Part shown: positions 1 through 8,716 of the stretch, piece by piece | Layout of the letters: every line of letters starts with the position of its first letter | Position numbering within the stretch: the stretch's first letter is position 1 | NCBI GenBank assembly: GCA_031292015.1 | Contig: JARLHY010000178.1 | Coordinates: 12,273 to 76,272 of the forward strand | DNA length: 64,000 nucleotides | Source of the DNA: Negativicutes bacterium | GTDB lineage: Bacteria; Bacillota_C; Negativicutes; Sporomusales_B; JARLHX01 | Direction: 5' to 3' | Program-made: the position numbers and the translations under genes | Notes under the pieces: generated by a model | The model's input: the letters and a program-made list of their open reading frames with translations, nothing else | What the model was told of the DNA's origin: nothing | Database searches by the model: none

Positions 1-272
1 CGCAGTATCAGCCCATGCTGGTCGAAGAGCAGATTATCGCCATTTATGCCGGAGTCAACGGCTATCTTGATGAGATTCCGACCCATGAAGTCGATCATTT
101 CGAACGGGATCTGATCAAGTTCGTGAAATCCAATTACGCCGAGATTCCCAAGGCGATCCGCGAGAAGAAGTCCCTCGACAGCGAAACGGAAGCGTCGCTG
201 AAAAACGCCATCAAGGAGTTTAAGGACACTTTCGCGGCCTACGACAAAACCGGCCTGCAAGCGGCGAGGTGA
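1..272 (+). CDS. atpA: F1Fo ATP synthase subunit alpha, C-terminal part
   Basis: Only the last 89 or so residues are present; the reading frame is open to the left edge of the window (first full codon at base 3). The visible start, QYQPMLVEEQ, is the usual C-terminal helical segment of AtpA, followed by a helical tail ending in GLQAAR. The subunit forms the non-catalytic nucleotide sites of the cytoplasmic F1 head. Six bases separate it from the gamma gene, and the order alpha, gamma, beta, epsilon that follows is the standard atp operon order. Assignment rests on both sequence and context. Confidence 0.93.
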   Translation, partial: QYQPMLVEEQIIAIYAGVNGYLDEIPTHEVDHFERDLIKFVKSNYAEIPKAIREKKSLDSETEASLKNAIKEFKDTFAAYDKTGLQAAR

Positions 273-278
273 TGACTG

Positions 279-1130
279 ATGCCTAGTGCACGGGATATAC
301 GCCGCCGCATCAAGAGCGTAAAAAACATCCAGCAGATTACCAAGGCCATGAAGATGGTGGCTGCGGCCCGCCTGCGCAGGGCCCAGGAACGGGCCATATC
401 CTCCCGCCCTTACACCGACAAGATCCGCGAGATGCTGGCCGGTGTTGCCGCCGGCGCCCGGGACGTGAGTCATCCGCTGTTGGCGGTGAGGGAAGTGGAG
501 CGGACCTGCCATCTGATTCTTGGCGCCGACAAAGGTTTGGCCGGAGCCTATACTTCCAACCTGATCAAAGAAGCGCTGCCGCATGTTCAGGGCAAGGATT
601 CGGCGCATCTCTTGACAGTCGGACGCAAGGCCCGCGACTATTTCCGGCGGCGCAACTACAAGATCGACAAGTCTTACAGCGGCTTTTCGGAGAAACCGAC
701 CTATCAGCACGCCGCTGATATCGCCCAGGATATTGCGACTGCCTATGCCGCCGGCGAGTACGACGAGGTTTATATGGTTTACAGCCGGTTCTTTTCGCCG
801 GTGAATATAAAACCCACGGTAATCAGGCTGTTGCCTGTGGATACCAATATCGGCCAGGCGGAGGGCGAAGCCCACGATTATATCTTCGAGCCTTCGGCGG
901 AGGAAGTGCTGGGCCTGCTGCTCCCGAAATACCTGGAGACAGTGATCTACGGAGCGCTGCTGCAGGCGGCGGCCAGCGAACTGGGCGCCAGGATGACGGC
1001 CATGGGGTCGGCCACCGAAAACGCCCAGGAACTGATTTCCAAGCTGGTGCTCAACTACAACAAGGTTCGCCAGGCGAATATCACCCGCGAGATATCCGAG
1101 ATCGTGGGCGGTGCCGAGGCGTTGAAATAA
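279..1130 (+). CDS. atpG: F1Fo ATP synthase subunit gamma
   Basis: A 283-residue central-stalk subunit of normal length. The N-terminus (RDIRRRIKSVKNIQQITKAM) is the conserved gamma signature of the long N-terminal helix. The C-terminus carries the matching ENAQELISKLVLNYNKVRQA helix that pairs with it in the rotor coiled coil. The protein rotates inside the alpha/beta hexamer and couples proton flow through Fo to ATP synthesis. It lies between atpA and atpD with short gaps, so it is co-transcribed with them. Confidence 0.97.
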   Translation: MPSARDIRRRIKSVKNIQQITKAMKMVAAARLRRAQERAISSRPYTDKIREMLAGVAAGARDVSHPLLAVREVERTCHLILGADKGLAGAYTSNLIKEALPHVQGKDSAHLLTVGRKARDYFRRRNYKIDKSYSGFSEKPTYQHAADIAQDIATAYAAGEYDEVYMVYSRFFSPVNIKPTVIRLLPVDTNIGQAEGEAHDYIFEPSAEEVLGLLLPKYLETVIYGALLQAAASELGARMTAMGSATENAQELISKLVLNYNKVRQANITREISEIVGGAEALK

Positions 1131-2558
<1,428 letters not shown>

Positions 2559-2561
2559 CGT

Positions 2562-2978
2562 ATGGCCAATCAGATCAGGCTGGATATTGTCACCCCTGAG
2601 CGCATTGTCTATTCCGAGGATGTGAACATGGTCATCGCCCGGGCCACGGACGGCGATATCGGTGTTCTGCCGGGGCATGCCCCGCTGGTTGCCGGTCTTG
2701 ACATCTGGCCGCTACGGGTGCTGACCGAGGAAAGCGAGATCCATATCTCGCTTTGCAGCGGTTTTATCGAAGTGCGGCCGGAGAAGGTAACGATTCTGGC
2801 CGGCTGCGCCGAACTGCCGGAAGAAATCGATGTCAAGCGGGCCGAAGCCGCTAAGGAAAGGGCTGAAAGCCGCCTGCGGGAAGTGGCGCCCGAGATCGAC
2901 GTCGAACGGGCTGAGGCCGCTCTTCGCCGGGCACTGGTCCGGCTGAGGGTCGCCGATCAGGTGAAATATCGGGAATAA
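2562..2978 (+). CDS. atpC: F1Fo ATP synthase subunit epsilon
   Basis: A 138-residue subunit with the usual two parts: an N-terminal beta sandwich (residues about 1-85, containing DGDIGVLPGHAPLVAGL) and a C-terminal helical hairpin rich in Ala, Glu and Arg. It binds the gamma foot in the central stalk and can inhibit ATP hydrolysis through the C-terminal helices. It is the last gene of the atp operon, starting three bases after the atpD stop and followed by a clear rho-independent terminator. Confidence 0.96.
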   Translation: MANQIRLDIVTPERIVYSEDVNMVIARATDGDIGVLPGHAPLVAGLDIWPLRVLTEESEIHISLCSGFIEVRPEKVTILAGCAELPEEIDVKRAEAAKERAESRLREVAPEIDVERAEAALRRALVRLRVADQVKYRE

Positions 2979-2986
2979 ACGTGAAG

Positions 2987-3013
2987 CGGCCGGAGAAAAT
3001 CCGGCCGTTTTTT
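2987..3013 (+). terminator. Rho-independent terminator of the atp operon
   Basis: A perfect 7-bp stem, CGGCCGG with CCGGCCG, separated by a 7-base loop and followed by six T. It lies nine bases after the atpC stop and ends the ATP synthase operon. Confidence 0.9.
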
Positions 3014-3195
3014 GTTTGCAGGCTGTTGAAAAAAGAGGTGAATAGCCTGAAGTTAAATCAGATATTATCAAAAAGGACATTTTGATCGATATATTCTATA
3101 GTGGCCGATTTCCCATCAAGGTGGGTAATATTTCTTTGCATAGCACCCCTAAAAACTGGCAACAATGAACTTAGAGTCAAGTCATGGGGAGTGCT

Positions 3196-3948
3196 ATGCG
3201 CAAGAAGGAATATCTGCTCATCGGGATCGGAATAACGATTGTCGCGCTGCTGTTTGTCTGGAGCCGGAGCGAGCGGCTGACAACGGCCCAGGGGCTGGCA
3301 CGGGCCATGCGGGCCAGCGGTGCTGTGGCGAGTGAGCTGCGGATCAGCGGCTGGAGCCGGCTGCCGGACGCGAACTTGGACGACAGTGAAATTTTGGCGC
3401 TGGCTGAGGCCGGTATGGCCGGGCTGGGGATCGATTCCGGCCGTTATAAGCTTTCTTACGGCCTGGATAGACAGGGACGCTCGGTCCGGGCTGAAGCGGC
3501 GGAGGGTGATTTTTATCTGGCGGTGACTGCCCGGTCGTCGAAAGTCGGGGCAGGTGAGGACCGGGAGGCTTATCTGGTAATAACGCTGCGGCTGACGGGG
3601 GAAAATCCGGCGTCAGGGGACTGGAACGACAAGATAACGGCCGTCTTATCCAGGGGTGGGGATTCTCCACAGATAACCACTTGCCTGGTTGGCTGGCTTG
3701 GTGGTAAACTAGAGAAGGATCAATGGCTGGAACGACTGGAAAGCTCCAGCGGGGCTCTCAGGGCCGTTACGCATGACAGGCTGGTTGGGCCGGACTATGT
3801 GAGCGTGACTTGTTTTTCGCCTCTCTTGCCCGGCTGGGTCAGGGCGGGGGACAAGCAGGTCAACCTTAATATGGCCGTCCGTTTCAGCCCGTACGATAAC
3901 CGTACATATGTCGTAGCAGGTTCACCGGTTATTATTGGTGAATATTAG
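3196..3948 (+). CDS. ywmB: YwmB-like secreted/membrane-anchored protein
   Basis: About 250 residues, with one N-terminal membrane segment ([19 protein letters not shown]) and the rest predicted outside the cytoplasm. I assign it to the YwmB family (DUF1779) mainly from position: in Bacillus and many Clostridia a YwmB gene sits exactly between atpC and murA. The length and secreted topology agree, but no catalytic motif is visible and the molecular role of the family is unknown. I prefer ATG 3196, which has GGGGAG just upstream, over the in-frame ATG at 3184. A murA start follows about 30 bases downstream. Confidence 0.72.
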   Translation: MRKKEYLLIGIGITIVALLFVWSRSERLTTAQGLARAMRASGAVASELRISGWSRLPDANLDDSEILALAEAGMAGLGIDSGRYKLSYGLDRQGRSVRAEAAEGDFYLAVTARSSKVGAGEDREAYLVITLRLTGENPASGDWNDKITAVLSRGGDSPQITTCLVGWLGGKLEKDQWLERLESSSGALRAVTHDRLVGPDYVSVTCFSPLLPGWVRAGDKQVNLNMAVRFSPYDNRTYVVAGSPVIIGEY

Positions 3949-3977
3949 CAGCAAGCAGTAATGTGGGAGGAACTCAT

Positions 3978-5234
3978 GTGGAAAAACTGATCGTCAGCGG
4001 CGGACGGAGATTATCCGGCACCGTAAAAGTGAGCGGCGCCAAAAATGCCGTATTGCCGATTATCGCGGCGTCGCTGCTGGGTGTAACGCCAAGCAGGCTG
4101 GAAGAAATCCCCGATCTGGATGATGTCCGTACCATTTCCGAGGTGCTCGGGTTTCTGGGGGCGAAGGTCGCATACGAAGAGCCGGGGACACTGCTGGTGG
4201 ACAGCACGGATATTACCAGCAGCGAGGTTCCTTATGAGCTTACCCGGAAAATGCGGGCTTCTTTCACCGTACTGGGGCCGCTCTTGGCGCGGCGGGGCCA
4301 GGCTCGGATCTCGCTGCCCGGGGGCTGCGCCATCGGAACCCGGCCGATCGATCTGCACCTGAAAGGCTTCGAAGCCTTGGGGGCGGAAATCGTACTGGGG
4401 CATGGCTATATTGAGGCCAAAGCGCCGCAGGGACTTCGCGGCGCCAGAATTTACCTTGACTTTCCCAGTGTTGGGGCAACGGAGAATATTATGATGGCTG
4501 CCAGCCTTGCCAAGGGGCAGACCATTTTGGAAAACCCGGCTGAGGAGCCGGAAATTGTCGACCTGGCCAACTACTTAAACTCAATGGGCGCCCGGGTGCG
4601 CGGCGCCGGGACCAACGTTATCCGCGTCGAAGGAGTAAAAGAGTTGACAGGCACCACTTACACGGTTATTCCCGACCGGATCGAGGCCGGCACTTATATG
4701 GTGGCGGCGGCGATCACCGGCGGCGATGTCTGGATTGAAAACGCGCTGACTGAGCATCTCAAGCCGGTTATCGCCAAGCTCAAAGAAGCCGGGGTTTATA
4801 TCGAAGAGAAGATTGACGGGGTTCGGGTGCGCGGCACCGGCGCCTTGAAGGCTGTGGATATCAAGACTCTTCCGTATCCGGGTTTTCCCACCGATATGCA
4901 GGCCCAGTTTATGGCTCTGATGACGGTGGCCACCGGAACCAGCGTGATTACCGAGACGGTTTTTGAAAATCGTTTCATGCATGTGGACGAGCTCAAACGG
5001 ATGGGCGCCAATATCAAGATCGAGGGACGCAGCGCAGTGGTGGAAGGAGTCGGCAAACTGGCCGGCTGCCAGGTGAAGGCTACCGACCTGCGGGCAGGAG
5101 CGGCGCTTATTCTGGCCGGACTTGTGGCTCAGGGTCAGACCGAAATCGGCTGCATCCATCACATCGACCGAGGTTATGAGGGGATCGTCGCCAAGTTCTG
5201 CGGTCTGGGAGCCGAGATTACGCGGGTCGGCTAG
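3978..5234 (+). CDS. murA: UDP-N-acetylglucosamine 1-carboxyvinyltransferase
   Basis: The first committed enzyme of peptidoglycan synthesis: it transfers enolpyruvate from PEP to UDP-GlcNAc in the cytoplasm. The N-terminus after the chosen start reads [20 protein letters not shown], then [13 protein letters not shown]; the Cys-containing active loop appears as [19 protein letters not shown], and the C-terminal half has [14 protein letters not shown] place the start at GTG 3978, seven bases after GGGAGG, rather than at GTG 3963, because 3963 would put the ribosome site inside the gene. The product is then 418 residues, the normal MurA length. It is part of the conserved atp-ywmB-murA-spoIID block. 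Confidence 0.96.
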   Translation: MEKLIVSGGRRLSGTVKVSGAKNAVLPIIAASLLGVTPSRLEEIPDLDDVRTISEVLGFLGAKVAYEEPGTLLVDSTDITSSEVPYELTRKMRASFTVLGPLLARRGQARISLPGGCAIGTRPIDLHLKGFEALGAEIVLGHGYIEAKAPQGLRGARIYLDFPSVGATENIMMAASLAKGQTILENPAEEPEIVDLANYLNSMGARVRGAGTNVIRVEGVKELTGTTYTVIPDRIEAGTYMVAAAITGGDVWIENALTEHLKPVIAKLKEAGVYIEEKIDGVRVRGTGALKAVDIKTLPYPGFPTDMQAQFMALMTVATGTSVITETVFENRFMHVDELKRMGANIKIEGRSAVVEGVGKLAGCQVKATDLRAGAALILAGLVAQGQTEIGCIHHIDRGYEGIVAKFCGLGAEITRVG

Positions 5235-5260
5235 CGCACAGGCACTCATATGTTTCGTAC

Positions 5261-5291
5261 AGAGGCAACCAAAGGCTGGTTGCCTCTTTGT
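5261..5291 (+). terminator. Rho-independent terminator after murA
   Basis: A perfect 10-bp stem AGAGGCAACC / GGTTGCCTCT with a 7-base loop, followed by TTGTTGTTTG. It separates the cell-wall gene from the histidine kinase that follows. Confidence 0.85.
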
Positions 5292-5391
5292 TGTTTGCTC
5301 TTTCCCCAATATTTAGATAAAAATGGAGGATTTTCTCATAAAATACGAAATATAGTAATTCGAGGCAAAATGATGATGGGATGGTTGCCCC

Positions 5392-7047
5392 ATGTCGATA
5401 GAAACGGCTGTAACAACAAGCATCATTGCCACTTCGCTAATGTTCCTCACGTACAGTTATCTGTACTTTCAGTATCGCCAAACCTATTTGACAAAATGGG
5501 TACTAGCCTGGGTGCTGTATTTGTGCAGGCAGTTGTTTTTAGAACAATCTTTTGTGGAACAGACATTGCCAATGCATTTTGCAATCTTGTATAGTGTACT
5601 AACTGTTGCTTATAGTCTCCTCATGATTGCCGGGACTGTCGAGTTTGCCGGGCGGCGGTTGTCCCGGATATGGCCGCTTGCCGGTGTGATCGCTTTTATC
5701 GCAGCTTCAGCCGGGTATTGGATGCATATTCCCTTTACCTACTATATATTACCCGGAATAGCTTTTACTGGAACGACTTATATCGCTATCGGAAGAATCT
5801 TCTGGAAGATCAATGTGCCGGGCCTGGGTAAATATGTCACTGCCGGTGCATTTATGATGCTGGGGCTACATCATTTTGACATGCCAATTCTGTTCCCTCT
5901 TCCATGGTTTACTCCCTGGGGGTTTTTGCTTGACGGTTTGCTCAAATTCGCGATAGCCATAGGCATCATCCTTGTTTACTTTGAAAAAGTCCGTTACGAT
6001 CTTGATGTCCAAGGAAAGTATTTCCGACTGATGACCGAAAACGCGATGGATGTTATTTATCGTTACCGGATGGACAAATCCGCCGGTTTTGAATATGTCA
6101 GTCCGGCAGTGAAAGAGTTTACCGGTTATGATCCGGACTATTTCAGGACGATCCGACAGGTTATTCATGTCGTGCATCCTGATGACCGAGCCAAATTCAA
6201 AGTGTTTCTGCGGGGAGCAACGGAATTTGATGTTCTTACCGCTTTTCGGATTATACATAAAAACGGCGATATCTTATGGGCGGAACAGAAACATTCGAAG
6301 ATTACCGATACGGACTGCAGGCCTGTAGCGGTGGAAGGAATTGTGCGTAATGTAACAAAGCGGATGCGACTGGAGCAGGATATGGCGCGCCTCGACCGGC
6401 TGAATGTCGCCGGGCAGATGGCCGCCAACCTGGCCCATGAGGTCCGAAATCCGTTGACCACTATCCGGGGCTATCTGCAGCTTTTAGGCAACAAGAGCGA
6501 ATTTGCGCATTATAAGGACCAACTGGGGATGCTGCTGGAAGAACTTGACCGGACCAACCACATCATTACCGAATATCTGGCCCTGAGCAAGGATAAGATG
6601 GTAGACATGAAGCAATGCAGCCTCAACGCAATTATTCAGTCGATTTACCCATTGCTGCAGACCGACGCAATTGCCTCCAACATCGAAGTTCAGGTGCGGT
6701 TGGAGGAAATCCCTGAGCTTTATCTGGATGACAAGGAGATCAAGCAACTGGTGCTCAACCTGTGCCGCAACGCCGTGGAGGCCATGCCGGAAGGAGGACG
6801 CCTGGAAATCATGACCCGGGCAATGGACGAGGCAACGGTCTTGAGCATCAAAGACCAAGGCAAGGGAATTTCTCAACAGGTGCTGAACAATCTCGGGAAA
6901 CCCTTTTTTACCACCAAGGAAAGCGGCACCGGGCTGGGTATGGCGATCTGTTACCGGATTGCCGGACGACATCACGCCAAACTGGATATCGAGACAGGTC
7001 CGGCCGGAACGACAGTATCCGTCATATTCCAGAATAGCTGGTCCTGA
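5392..7047 (+). CDS. Orphan membrane sensor histidine kinase, PAS type
   Basis: A 551-residue kinase. Residues 1-200 hold about seven hydrophobic membrane segments, with no recognised ligand-binding family. A PAS domain follows (about 210-325, with YRYRMDKSAGFEYVSPAVKE and the HPDDR turn), then a HisKA domain whose H-box is NLAHEVRNPLTTIRGYLQLL (phospho-acceptor H349). The catalytic ATPase domain shows the N-box VLNLCRNAVEAM, the G1 box KDQGKGIS, PFFTTKES and GTGLGMAI. This H-box style is typical of sporulation kinases feeding Spo0F/Spo0A, but no response regulator is adjacent, so the partner is unknown. It is bounded by terminators on both sides and sits inside an otherwise conserved sporulation block. 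Confidence 0.9.
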   Translation: MSIETAVTTSIIATSLMFLTYSYLYFQYRQTYLTKWVLAWVLYLCRQLFLEQSFVEQTLPMHFAILYSVLTVAYSLLMIAGTVEFAGRRLSRIWPLAGVIAFIAASAGYWMHIPFTYYILPGIAFTGTTYIAIGRIFWKINVPGLGKYVTAGAFMMLGLHHFDMPILFPLPWFTPWGFLLDGLLKFAIAIGIILVYFEKVRYDLDVQGKYFRLMTENAMDVIYRYRMDKSAGFEYVSPAVKEFTGYDPDYFRTIRQVIHVVHPDDRAKFKVFLRGATEFDVLTAFRIIHKNGDILWAEQKHSKITDTDCRPVAVEGIVRNVTKRMRLEQDMARLDRLNVAGQMAANLAHEVRNPLTTIRGYLQLLGNKSEFAHYKDQLGMLLEELDRTNHIITEYLALSKDKMVDMKQCSLNAIIQSIYPLLQTDAIASNIEVQVRLEEIPELYLDDKEIKQLVLNLCRNAVEAMPEGGRLEIMTRAMDEATVLSIKDQGKGISQQVLNNLGKPFFTTKESGTGLGMAICYRIAGRHHAKLDIETGPAGTTVSVIFQNSWS

Positions 7048-7070
7048 AGATACGGCCGGAAAATCGGTCC

Positions 7071-7102
7071 AATCTCTCCCGTAAAGGGAGAGATTTTTTT
7101 AA
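7071..7102 (+). terminator. Rho-independent terminator after the kinase
   Basis: A perfect 10-bp stem AATCTCTCCC / GGGAGAGATT with loop GTAAA, then a run of T. Confidence 0.92.
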
Positions 7103-7257
7103 TGGTCGGAAATAGGCGTTTGACGAAAAAAAGCAGGACTTAAGACCTATAGTTTCGGTACTAAAGTCTCAAGGAGTGTGACAACATCATCCATAATATT
7201 ACTAAATATCCTAATAAATCCATGGAATCGTCAAAGCAACAAGGAATCTGGGTGGAT

Positions 7258-7441
7258 TCTGTCGGGAGGAGTCGTTGGCCAATGCAGGGGGATATCCGCG
7301 GCAACAAGGCTTATTTCTATGTGAAAAAAATTGTCCGTAGAACCGGCTTGTATCAAGAAGCTTCCGAACGACGCTAAACAGGATATCGAGACAGGACCGA
7401 CCGGAACAATAGTGTACGTCAAGTTTCGGAATAGCTAGTCC
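7258..7441 (+). pseudogene. Decayed 3' end of a second histidine kinase gene
   Basis: Bases 7381-7441 align without gaps to the end of the intact kinase (6984-7044); I count about 50 identities in 61 positions, including 15 in a row, and the reading frame up to the stop is preserved. Upstream, a weaker match is visible: a KAYFYVKK-like stretch opposite GKPFFTTKE and a TGL opposite the G2 box, with deletions and frame loss. No open kinase frame remains. The remnant is followed by its own terminator at 7445-7467. It suggests that a paralogous kinase gene once stood here and was deleted. Confidence 0.6.
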
Positions 7442-7444
7442 GAG

Positions 7445-7467
7445 AAAGGGCCGAAAGGCCTTTTTTT
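7445..7467 (+). terminator. Rho-independent terminator behind the kinase remnant
   Basis: Stem GGCC / GGCC around GAAA, extended by A-T pairs, followed by seven T. Confidence 0.75.
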
Positions 7468-7579
7468 GTATTTTCAGAGGCGGTTTTACAGTTTGTCTGT
7501 ATCCGACGGGAAGGAGGGGAGTCCAATGAATCACTGATCCGACTTTTAACGACAAATAAAAAAAGAAGGGATGAAAGAA

Positions 7580-8716
7580 ATGCCGAATCGTCAATTAGTT
7601 CCCAAGGAGCCAATTTCTGACTGGGACCACATCGAATTGATCGAAGCCCATTCTCAAAAGGAGAAACAAGCTATTTACCGTCTGCGCTATCAGGTACAGG
7701 TGGAAGAAATGGGGCGGATGATCCCTGGGGCCAATCATTTAAGAAAAACGATCACCGACGAATTAGATGACTGGAGCTACTTGCTTTATGCTGAGCAAAA
7801 CGGGCGCATTGTCTGCACTGTCCGGCTCACTATCGGTCTGGCGGAGGACTTTCCCAACGATCTGACTCAGATCTTTCAGTTGAAGAGGTTTCAAGAATTT
7901 GCCCCGTCATCCCCCAATCTATGTTTAGGGACAAAACTTATGGTTGTCTCTGAATTTCGCAGCACGCCAGTTATGTTCAGGCTTATGGCTATGTCCTATA
8001 AAATTGCCCGGAACAATAATGTTCAGTTCAGCTTCGGCGGGTGTAACCCTTATCTTATCCCCATGTATGAGCAATTGGGTTATCGGAGTTTTACCGCCGG
8101 ATTCCAAGATCCGGGCTATGGTTTTGTCGTTCCCCAGGTAATATTGTTGGAAGATTTGCAGCATCTGATCGCCCTGGGTTCTCCTTTCCTGCGTATTGCC
8201 AGAAAATATCCCAATTCTTCAGCTGCCAGAGAATGGCTGCAGGTCAATGTCCCAGAGGTCTTTGCAGTTCCGGTCAGCGTTGTCACGGATGCGCAGGCCA
8301 AATGGGGTTATGTGACACGGCGTGTCGGGAATCTATCTGATATTGCGCCAATCCTGCAGCGGCTTACGATGGAGGAAAGCCGCCAGTTCCTTCAAATAGC
8401 GGCACCTTTCGAATGCAATAAGGGGCAGGAGTTTATCCGGACCGGCGATGTCTGCAACGAACTCAATTTGCTTATTGCCGGCGAAATGAAGGTTAGCGAT
8501 GATGCCGGCCGGTCTTGGCTGGCCGGCCCAGGGGACGCTGTGGGGGCGCTAGGGCTGTTTGACCAGACCCATCACAAGGTGGACGCAACTGCCGTCAGCG
8601 ACTGCGAAATTCTGGCGATATCCCGGTTTGCGTTTGAAAAACTGCTCCGGTCTCAGCCCGACCTGGCGGAAAAACTCTGTTTCGGCAGTAGGCAAACAGG
8701 GGAGGGCAGCGTATGA
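7580..8716 (+). CDS. Autoinducer-synthase-like N-acyltransferase fused to a cNMP-binding-like domain
   Basis: About 378 residues from ATG 7580, which has AGAAGGG nine bases upstream; ATG 7571 abuts that site and is less likely. Residues about 15-200 have the GNAT/LuxI-like N-acyltransferase pattern: AIYRLRYQVQVEEMGR (the RxxV-type start of acyl-homoserine-lactone and N-acyl amino acid synthases), then GRIVCTVRLTIG and LGTKLMVVSEFR. Residues about 255-370 resemble a CRP-type cyclic-nucleotide-binding fold, but the phosphate-binding cassette (GALGLFDQTHHKVDATA) lacks the usual arginine. There is no DNA-binding helix-turn-helix. The stop overlaps the next start (ATGA), so the two are probably translationally coupled. 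The substrate is unknown. Confidence 0.75.
   Translation: MPNRQLVPKEPISDWDHIELIEAHSQKEKQAIYRLRYQVQVEEMGRMIPGANHLRKTITDELDDWSYLLYAEQNGRIVCTVRLTIGLAEDFPNDLTQIFQLKRFQEFAPSSPNLCLGTKLMVVSEFRSTPVMFRLMAMSYKIARNNNVQFSFGGCNPYLIPMYEQLGYRSFTAGFQDPGYGFVVPQVILLEDLQHLIALGSPFLRIARKYPNSSAAREWLQVNVPEVFAVPVSVVTDAQAKWGYVTRRVGNLSDIAPILQRLTMEESRQFLQIAAPFECNKGQEFIRTGDVCNELNLLIAGEMKVSDDAGRSWLAGPGDAVGALGLFDQTHHKVDATAVSDCEILAISRFAFEKLLRSQPDLAEKLCFGSRQTGEGSV

Noticed and set aside
3017..3033. CAGGCTGTTGAAAAA word shared in part with 38461 and 27410
   Set aside because: The shared part is only about 8-10 bases in the other places, too short to call a repeat.
8515..8716. DNA-binding C-terminus of a CRP-type regulator in the acyltransferase fusion
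   Set aside because: The protein ends after the beta roll; no helix-turn-helix is present.
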